Source of the DNA: Pseudomonas citrullilanati
Lineage (GTDB): Bacteria; Pseudomonadota; Gammaproteobacteria; Pseudomonadales; Pseudomonadaceae
Assembly: GCF_030580855.1 (NCBI RefSeq)
Contig: NZ_JAUQOP010000031.1
Span: 1-64,000, forward strand
Direction: 5' to 3'
Length of the DNA: 64,000 bases
Part shown: positions 58,099 to 64,000 of the stretch, piece after piece
How positions within the stretch are numbered: position 1 is the first letter of the stretch
Layout of the letters: the number at the start of each line of letters is the position of its first letter
Notes under the pieces: generated by a model
What the model saw: the letters and a program-made list of their open reading frames with translations, nothing else
What the model was told of the DNA's origin: nothing
Database searches by the model: none
Program-made: the position numbers and the translations under genes

Positions 58099-61000
58099 GG
58101 GGTCTCCTCACGGGTGGCGATGACGGACGACGATGGCGTCGCCAAGAACGGTGAACGCGGCGCCCGGGTCGGCAGCGGCGGCAGCGACAATGGCAACTTC
58201 GAGCCCTGGCTCATCAACGACAGGCGCACGAACATCAGGGTCTGCTGCGCCACGCGGTCCTGGGCCAGGCCCTGGGGCTGCGGCTGGGTCGGGTTGCGGG
58301 CGGTCACCGGCAGCTGCAACGTCAGCGGGAAATCCGTGTAGTCGACGTTGGGCTGGCGCTGGGCCGACACCAGCGAGCGCATCAGGCGCAGCAACGACCA
58401 CGGCCCCTGGTACTGCCAACCCGCCTCCAGGTCGCGCACCACCAGGTTCGGTTGCAGGGGATCGTTGGCCGGACGCTGGTAGCCGTTGCGTGCCCAGCGC
58501 AATGTCAGGCTGACGGGTTGGCCGACCATCCAGCGCAGGTTCTGCTGGGCTTCGCCAGGGTAGTTGATCTGCTGGTTGCCGGCATTCAAGCCCCAGGCGA
58601 TCACCTGGTCGGCGCCACGCTCCTGTTCACGATCGGTGCGCCAGCGCACGTCCATTTCCACACCGATGAGGCCACTCTTGTCCCGCACGAACAGCGGCCC
58701 GAGCCAGGTGCCGGCCTGTTTCAGGCCGTTGAGGAAGTCTTCGGCGGCCAGGCGGTCCGGGGTCTGGCTCAGCGCCAGCCCGGCCTGGGCCAGGGGCAGG
58801 CGGGTGTCGATCAACTCCAGCAACCGCTGCACCCGCGCCGGGTCGGCGTCGCTGGCGCGAACATCCTGGGAAAACGGAAAGCGTCCGGCCAGGTACTGGT
58901 TGAAGTAATTGGCCAGGTCATTCCAGGCGCTCGCCGCCTGGTTCTGTTGCAGGTACAGGCACCGTTGCAGGGCGCCCTGTTGCAGCGCGACCGCGCGCTG
59001 GGCCACGTCACCGCGCCCACCGGACAGGTTGGACGTCTTGAGGATCTGCGCGCAGGAAGACGTATCCATCTCGATGAAATCCCGGCTCACCAGTTGCTCG
59101 AACTGCGCCGCCGAACTCGCCGGGTTCTGGCTCTTGTACTTGAGCAACTCGTCATTGAGGGCCATGAACCGCGCCACCTGGTCATGCTCCAGGGCCGACA
59201 GGTTGTCCTGCTGGACGATCAGCCATTCCAGCGCCGGCATGCGCTGCTCGGCGATCTGCAACATGGCGGCGAACTGCTGGTTGAGGTTCAGCTTCAGTTC
59301 CTGGGGATCACTGGCGCCGTACAGTTGCAGGCCGAAGTTCTTCGCACCGTTCCAACGCTGGATGTCCGCCCGCTGGCTGAACAGCGGCTGGGCTTCGATC
59401 TCTTCCTGGGCGCTCCTGATCTGCGCCAGGGCGCGTCGATTCAGCAAGCGCTGGAAGCGCGTCGCCAGATCGCTGCGATGCACGTCCATGAAGGCTTTCT
59501 GCAGGGCAATCGCCTGGTTGGTCTGCACATTGAAGGGCATGCCCGGCAGCGGTTCGTCGCTCTCGTCCAGGCTCAACCACATCGCCTGGGCCGCGGCACC
59601 TTCAGCCGCCTGGATCAGCGCGTCACGGTAATTCGGCGGGATGCGCGACAACTCCTCGTTGGTGTAGCTCTTGTAACTGGCGAAGTAGTTCAGGGCCACG
59701 CTGAAGTCATCGCTGCCACCGCCCTGGCCCGAGGGATCCTTCTGCAGCGCCAGCACGACGAAGTCACGCTTGAACAAGGCTTGCACTGCGCCACCCAGCG
59801 CCGTGACGTGATCCTGCAACACCAGCAGGCCGCTGCCCTGCTGCACCAGCAGGTTGTCCCGGGAACCGGCCTGGACGATCCACTGGTCGCGGAAACTCTG
59901 CTGCAACTTCGCCGCCTGGCTCTGCAGGTCCTGCTCGATGTCGGGCCCGAGCAGCGTGCTGTGGCTGACCTTGTCCATCAGTTGCGTGTAGCCGGGCACC
60001 AGGTCCTGACCCTTGCCGCGGCCCCAGGCCGCATTGGTCACGCTCACCAGGGTCTGCAAGTCGTCGATCAGCGCCATCAGGTCTTCGAGCTCGCTCAACG
60101 AGTTGCCGCCACCGGCCTCCAGTCGCTGCAGGTGCAGTTTGAGGTAGCCGGCCTGGCGCACGAAGTTGTCCGCCAGGAAGTAATGGTCGAGCCAGCGCTG
60201 CATCAGCCCGGTGAAATTGTCCGAGACCACCGGTCGCGCAGCGTTGAGGTCCACCCCTTTCAAATCGTCGTTGTGGCCGTCGAACAGTACCCGGTTGTAG
60301 AAGCGTGCACGGCTCAGGGTGCCGGTGTTGAGATTCAGCGACAAGGCGGTGTCGCTCAGTTGCACCAGCTCATCCAGCGGCGCCTTGGGGTTGTTCAGCG
60401 CCTGGTTGAAAAGCTGGTTGTGCTGCTCCAGGCGCACCGCCCGCTCCACCAGGTCCTTGGCCTTCACGTAGCTTTGCCATTGCGCCGGGTCTTCGCTTTG
60501 CACGTTGCCCCGGCGCTCGGTATTGCGAATGGCCTTGAGCTGCTCCAGGTCCGAGGCCAGCAGGTCGCGCAAGGGCATTATCCAATGGTGCCGCGCCGTC
60601 TGGCGCAAGCCCTCCTCCAGTTGCGTGTCCACCGAGGAAAACCATGACGTCGGGAACACCACCGAGACGAAGCGCCAGCGCGGGGCTTTTTCCAGCATGT
60701 TCCAGTAGTTCTGCACGTTGTGCCGGGTCGGCTCCAGTTGCGGCTTGTCGGGGTCGACCACCCAGTGGTTCTTGTGGGTGCCGAGAATCAGTTGCGAGAG
60801 TTCCCCGGCCTGTTCGACCGAGTCCTGCCAGACCCAGACCATGCCCCCCATCCAGGCCAACCCGACCACCAGCGCCACCGCGCCGACCAGCCGATGCCCA
60901 CGCTGGCGCAAGCGCAACAGCCGTGGCACCGGCTGGGCCAGGCCATGCTCGGCCACCAGCCGACGTGCCCACAGGTGCCTGGCGAACACCGTCTGGCGCA

Positions 61001-61928
61001 GGCCGTTGTCACTGGCGGCCACCTCGTCCACGCGGGAGGCCGGCGCCTGGCTGGCGGTGAAATACACGCCGCGAAAACGCGGCGCCTCGCCCTGGGCATT
61101 GCCCTGGAACACCGGTTCCAGGAGGATCTGCAAGGCCCGGCGCAGGCCTTCGAAACGCTCCGGCAAGGCATAGAGGTCGGTGCTCAACTGGCCCGACAAC
61201 GCACCGATCTCGATGATCGATTGCGCCAGCGCGGCGTGCACCTGGTCCAGCGCCTGGTCGCTCCACTGCGACTGCCAGGCCGCCTCCGGCAGGTAGGGGG
61301 ATGACCAGCCCAGGGTGGATTCCCGTGCTTCGGCGGGCAAGGCGCTGATCAGTTCCTGGAACCCGGGCAGTTCTTCCATCCCGGTGATCACCACGTACAC
61401 CGGCAGGCTCAGGCCGAACCGCTGCAACAGGTCGATGAAACTGCGCCGGACCCTGAGGCTCAGGTCGGCAGTGCGTTCGATGTCGTCGAGCCGCTCGAAC
61501 GGCACGCTCCAGATCACCGCGTCCAGTGGCCGCTTGCTACGCAGGCGCAAGAGCAGCCCCAACAGGCGCCACCAGTTGCCCCGCTGCCGATTCATGCCTT
61601 CATCGGGCAGGAACAACGCCTGGGGCACCACCAGCACCGCGCCCTCGGCATCCGACCACCAACGGCCGAACCACGCTGCCTTGTCCGTCGGTTGCAGGCG
61701 CCACTGGGCACACAGCCGGGCGCCGTCGATGTCGTTGCCGAGCATCATCAGCCAAGGCATCTGGTAGCGGTCCCGCACGCCCTGCTCCTGCTCCATGTGG
61801 CGCACCGCCCCATAGAAACTGCGGATCGCCGCCCCGCCCTGGGTGCGCAGCCACCAGATCGCCGCCACGACCAGCAGCACCAGGAGAAGGGCGAGCACCA
61901 CCAGCGCGACGATGCTCAAGGGGCTCAT
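58095..61928 (-). CDS. tssM: Type VI secretion membrane-core protein TssM (IcmF-like)
   Basis: A 1277-aa inner-membrane protein starting MSPLSIVALVVLALLLVLLVV, overlapping the tssL stop (ATGA). One helix sits at the N-terminus and another near residue 390 (HRLVGAVALVVGLAWMGGMVWVW). The IcmF-type cytoplasmic domain lies between them, followed by a long periplasmic region. The usual nucleotide loop after YxLPWxLxxG is missing: it reads YQMPWLMMLGNDIDGARLC, without G-x4-GK-S/T, so this TssM is unlikely to bind ATP there. Some TssM proteins naturally lack it. It couples the baseplate to the outer membrane via TssJ. Confidence 0.9.
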   Translation of the reverse strand: MSPLSIVALVVLALLLVLLVVAAIWWLRTQGGAAIRSFYGAVRHMEQEQGVRDRYQMPWLMMLGNDIDGARLCAQWRLQPTDKAAWFGRWWSDAEGAVLVVPQALFLPDEGMNRQRGNWWRLLGLLLRLRSKRPLDAVIWSVPFERLDDIERTADLSLRVRRSFIDLLQRFGLSLPVYVVITGMEELPGFQELISALPAEARESTLGWSSPYLPEAAWQSQWSDQALDQVHAALAQSIIEIGALSGQLSTDLYALPERFEGLRRALQILLEPVFQGNAQGEAPRFRGVYFTASQAPASRVDEVAASDNGLRQTVFARHLWARRLVAEHGLAQPVPRLLRLRQRGHRLVGAVALVVGLAWMGGMVWVWQDSVEQAGELSQLILGTHKNHWVVDPDKPQLEPTRHNVQNYWNMLEKAPRWRFVSVVFPTSWFSSVDTQLEEGLRQTARHHWIMPLRDLLASDLEQLKAIRNTERRGNVQSEDPAQWQSYVKAKDLVERAVRLEQHNQLFNQALNNPKAPLDELVQLSDTALSLNLNTGTLSRARFYNRVLFDGHNDDLKGVDLNAARPVVSDNFTGLMQRWLDHYFLADNFVRQAGYLKLHLQRLEAGGGNSLSELEDLMALIDDLQTLVSVTNAAWGRGKGQDLVPGYTQLMDKVSHSTLLGPDIEQDLQSQAAKLQQSFRDQWIVQAGSRDNLLVQQGSGLLVLQDHVTALGGAVQALFKRDFVVLALQKDPSGQGGGSDDFSVALNYFASYKSYTNEELSRIPPNYRDALIQAAEGAAAQAMWLSLDESDEPLPGMPFNVQTNQAIALQKAFMDVHRSDLATRFQRLLNRRALAQIRSAQEEIEAQPLFSQRADIQRWNGAKNFGLQLYGASDPQELKLNLNQQFAAMLQIAEQRMPALEWLIVQQDNLSALEHDQVARFMALNDELLKYKSQNPASSAAQFEQLVSRDFIEMDTSSCAQILKTSNLSGGRGDVAQRAVALQQGALQRCLYLQQNQAASAWNDLANYFNQYLAGRFPFSQDVRASDADPARVQRLLELIDTRLPLAQAGLALSQTPDRLAAEDFLNGLKQAGTWLGPLFVRDKSGLIGVEMDVRWRTDREQERGADQVIAWGLNAGNQQINYPGEAQQNLRWMVGQPVSLTLRWARNGYQRPANDPLQPNLVVRDLEAGWQYQGPWSLLRLMRSLVSAQRQPNVDYTDFPLTLQLPVTARNPTQPQPQGLAQDRVAQQTLMFVRLSLMSQGSKLPLSLPPLPTRAPRSPFLATPSSSVIATREETP

Positions 61929-62686
61929 GCGTCCTGCTCCTGGACCACCGATTCGTTCAGTTGCAACACCGGTTCGAGTTCCGCGCGGATGTCGCGCCAG
62001 AACACCTGCCCCAACCCGGTGAGCAACACCACCATCGCCAGGATCGCCAGGCCCAGGCGCAACCCGTCCGGCAACGACTGCTGCGCCGGCATCCGCAGCG
62101 GCGGTGTCGCCGCCGACAGCGCCAGGCGCTGGCTGACGTCGTCGAAATCGGGTTCGTGCTGCCAGGCGAAAGTGAACAGCGCCACCCGCCATTTTTCGTG
62201 CTGGACCTGGCCCGGCTCACCCCGCAGGCGCCCCTGGAAGCCCAGGATCAGGCATTGCAGGTAGACATTGGCCAGGTCGCGGGTTCCGGGCATCTGCTCA
62301 TCCAGCAATTTCTTGATCGCCGCGGGCAAGCGCTCGCCAGCCTGGCGACTGGCATACATCCGCGACTCCAGCGGGTGCTGCTGCCAGGCCAGTTGTCCCG
62401 GCCACGGCGTGAACAGCAAGGTTTCATCCACCAGGGCGACGAAGGCATACACCACCGACTTGACCTGCTCGGTCGCGGCGTCGCCAACGGTGGCAAACGC
62501 CACTCGCCACAGGCGCTGGGCGCAGCGCCCGGAAAACTCCACCACGCGGCTGGCCAGCACGGCGGGATCGCTGTCCTTGGGCACGTCCTGCCACTCCTGG
62601 GACCATTTCAGCCAGGCCTGGCGAAAAGCGCCGCTCAGCGGCGCCTCATGCAACCCCCTGACCGCCCCGCCACTTCCGTCTGGCAT
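61925..62686 (-). CDS. tssL: Type VI secretion membrane-core protein TssL (DotU-like)
   Basis: The 253-aa protein has a cytoplasmic hook domain (about 30-195; VYAFVALVDETLLFTPWPGQLAWQQHPLE is the DotU signature) and a single C-terminal helix near residues 207-228. No peptidoglycan-binding OmpA tail is attached. Its stop overlaps the tssM start. It forms a membrane complex with TssM and TssJ and contacts TssK. Length is within the family range. Confidence 0.93.
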   Translation of the reverse strand: MPDGSGGAVRGLHEAPLSGAFRQAWLKWSQEWQDVPKDSDPAVLASRVVEFSGRCAQRLWRVAFATVGDAATEQVKSVVYAFVALVDETLLFTPWPGQLAWQQHPLESRMYASRQAGERLPAAIKKLLDEQMPGTRDLANVYLQCLILGFQGRLRGEPGQVQHEKWRVALFTFAWQHEPDFDDVSQRLALSAATPPLRMPAQQSLPDGLRLGLAILAMVVLLTGLGQVFWRDIRAELEPVLQLNESVVQEQDA

Positions 62687-62704
62687 ACGACTCCCCTCTT
62701 GCGA

Positions 62705-64000
62705 TCAGGCACTCTCACCGGTTTGCGCCACGAACAACACCACTTGCCACGGGCTGCTGGCCTGGGCCGACGCCGGCGCGACGATGTGCAGCGGCAACTG
62801 CCCGTCGAACCATGGCCCGCTGGCTTGCACCACGAACAGGCGGGTGTCGTCGCCGACGCTGTAGGCAACCTGTTCATTGCGACTCATGGCCTGGTGGGGC
62901 AGCCCGCTCATGCGCTGTCGACTCAACAGCGGCACATGGGGCGCGGACGCGATGATCGCCCCGCGCAGCCATTCGCCCGCTGCCTGCTCGCTGGCGCCGT
63001 TGGGCATGCGCAGGCCGATCACCAGGCGTTGCGTCGGCTGGTCATCGGGCAGCAGGATCGAGAACACGTGTTCATGGTGCTCGAAGGCCAGGCTGCGGTA
63101 GCCGGCGCGGATCAACTCCAGGGTGGTTTCCAGCCAGTCGAGCACCGGCTCATAGCCACGCTGCAATTCGAGGAAGTCCAGTGGCGCGAAGGCCGGCACG
63201 CCGGCCAGCGGATCGAGGGCCGACCAGGCGCCGGCCAGTCCCAGCAGCAGGCCGTAGAGCGATTGCGGCGTCGCCACCCGGGTGTTCAGCGCCCCTTCGA
63301 CTTCCGGCAACCGGGCCCACAGCGCCGTCAATTGCCGGCGGATCTCCATGGCATCGTCCTGGTTGCCGGCGGCCTGGGCCTGGCGCAACCGGCCGGCGAG
63401 GAACATGCACTTTTCCCGGGCCCGGGCACACAGCCCGACGATGCGTCGGCCCAGCGGCGATTCCGGCAACAGGACCGGTGCCGGTGGCGTGTAGGGCACG
63501 CGCCAGAAGCCACCGCCCTCCTTGCGAATGCGCAACAGCGGCAGGCAGATCGAATCGGCCCGGCTCAACTGCGTGCACAACCGGGGGTTGGGCCGCCAGA
63601 CGGTGATCGACTCGGGAAACTCCCCGCTGGTGAGGTCCGGCAACGCCTCGCCAACCATCGATTGCAGGCGGCCCTTGAGCGGCAGCAGTTGCCCGGCGCG
63701 CCAGAGGGGGCTGACCGCCAGATACACGGTCACGGTGGCATCGTCGGTCTTGCTGACCGCTTCGTTGATGTCCAGCTCCAGTGTGGGCCCGACCCCGGCC
63801 TGCAGGTTGATCGGCAGACCATCGGGCAAGGTGCCTTGCAGTTGCAACAGCCGCACCTGGCCGGCGCCAAGGGCCGAGGGGTCGACTTCCAGTTGGCTGA
63901 CACCCCAGAACCACGGGTTGCAGGCCCCGGCGAAATGCGCGGCCAGGGCCTCGGCGCGCAACCCTTGCAACTGGAAATGCTGGGGCAACAGTTGCATGCC
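62705..64000 (-). CDS. tssK: Type VI secretion baseplate adaptor TssK (5'-truncated by window)
   Basis: The visible 430 residues read QLLPQHFQLQGLRAEALAAHFAG near the front, matching the FLRPQHFQQQ N-terminus of TssK. Only the first dozen or so codons lie beyond the right edge. The rest agrees in order with TssK, including LIFxxP-like core strands (VRLLQLQGTLPDGLP) and DLPHQAMSRNE-like C-terminal parts. TssK joins the baseplate to the TssL-TssM membrane core. It ends 18 bp before tssL. More T6SS genes are expected to the right. Confidence 0.85.
   Translation of the reverse strand, partial: GMQLLPQHFQLQGLRAEALAAHFAGACNPWFWGVSQLEVDPSALGAGQVRLLQLQGTLPDGLPINLQAGVGPTLELDINEAVSKTDDATVTVYLAVSPLWRAGQLLPLKGRLQSMVGEALPDLTSGEFPESITVWRPNPRLCTQLSRADSICLPLLRIRKEGGGFWRVPYTPPAPVLLPESPLGRRIVGLCARAREKCMFLAGRLRQAQAAGNQDDAMEIRRQLTALWARLPEVEGALNTRVATPQSLYGLLLGLAGAWSALDPLAGVPAFAPLDFLELQRGYEPVLDWLETTLELIRAGYRSLAFEHHEHVFSILLPDDQPTQRLVIGLRMPNGASEQAAGEWLRGAIIASAPHVPLLSRQRMSGLPHQAMSRNEQVAYSVGDDTRLFVVQASGPWFDGQLPLHIVAPASAQASSPWQVVLFVAQTGESA

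Noticed and set aside
58452..60647. 731-codon frame on plus opposite tssM
   Set aside because: Composition-driven shadow; Gln/His/Leu-rich with no domain.

Overview
The window is chromosomal DNA of a fluorescent-group Pseudomonas, probably the P. fluorescens complex. The evidence is the high GC content, dense coding, many intergenic REP palindromes of the GCGAGC..GCTCGC..CCCACA type, and gene order matching the Pseudomonas core. Two blocks are clearly core: nadK / metallophosphatase / rhomboid / DUF1315 / DUF2797 / pepN, and dnaQ / rnhA / methyltransferase / gloB / mltD / peptide ABC transporter / fabI. From memory, the second block has the order of P. aeruginosa PA1816-PA1806. No rRNA, tRNA, CRISPR array, prophage or complete insertion sequence was seen.

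Layout. 0.1-7.1 kb: a sugar-acid catabolic module (aldehyde dehydrogenase, AraD1/FAH protein, MFS importer on minus; IlvD/Edd dehydratase and a GntR/FadR regulator on plus). It fits a Weimberg-type route in which a pentonate is dehydrated twice and oxidised to 2-oxoglutarate; two copies of an ATAGT-type palindrome lie in the divergent promoter. 7.2-11.9 kb: one 1563-aa protein resembling the Pseudomonas dermonecrotic-toxin-like (DUF6543) family. 12.1-15.6 kb: an RND/MMPL exporter with a YCF48/BNR-repeat protein. 15.6-16.4 kb: an AT-rich patch with an orphan 143-aa gene. 16.6-23.1 kb: the six-gene nadK-to-pepN series, mostly joined by overlapping stop/start codons. 23.2-28.4 kb: DUF1853, orphan arsB, flavin reductase, a small conserved ORF, LysR and GNAT genes. 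28.6-41.7 kb: the dnaQ-to-fabI block. 41.9-49.6 kb: a GAF-GGDEF diguanylate cyclase, AraC and LysE genes, the ada-alkA repair pair, and a GFA protein, miaE, a tandem universal-stress protein and DUF1289. 50.0-54.2 kb: acnB with a long structured leader, a REP array and a serine-type permease. 54.4-57.0 kb: a delta-60 repeat protein and a 2-hydroxyacid dehydrogenase. 57.0-64.0 kb: the end of a type VI secretion cluster (tssA, tssM, tssL and 5'-truncated tssK), transcribed on minus.

Two palindrome families fill the gaps. Family A (GCGAGCAAGCTCGCTCCCACA-like) and family B (GTGGCGAGGGGATTTATCCCC-like) mostly form inverted pairs about 80-150 bp across, as REPINs do. No REP-associated transposase gene is present, so any mobilising enzyme would lie elsewhere in the genome.

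I did not find an obviously new multigene system. The strongest loose ends are the folded acnB leader, the twin operator of the sugar-acid locus, the orphan giant toxin-like gene, the AT-rich orphan, the recently duplicated 135-bp REP unit, and a TssM lacking the usual Walker A loop. All functional assignments rest on reading motifs and recalled family features; no database search was run.
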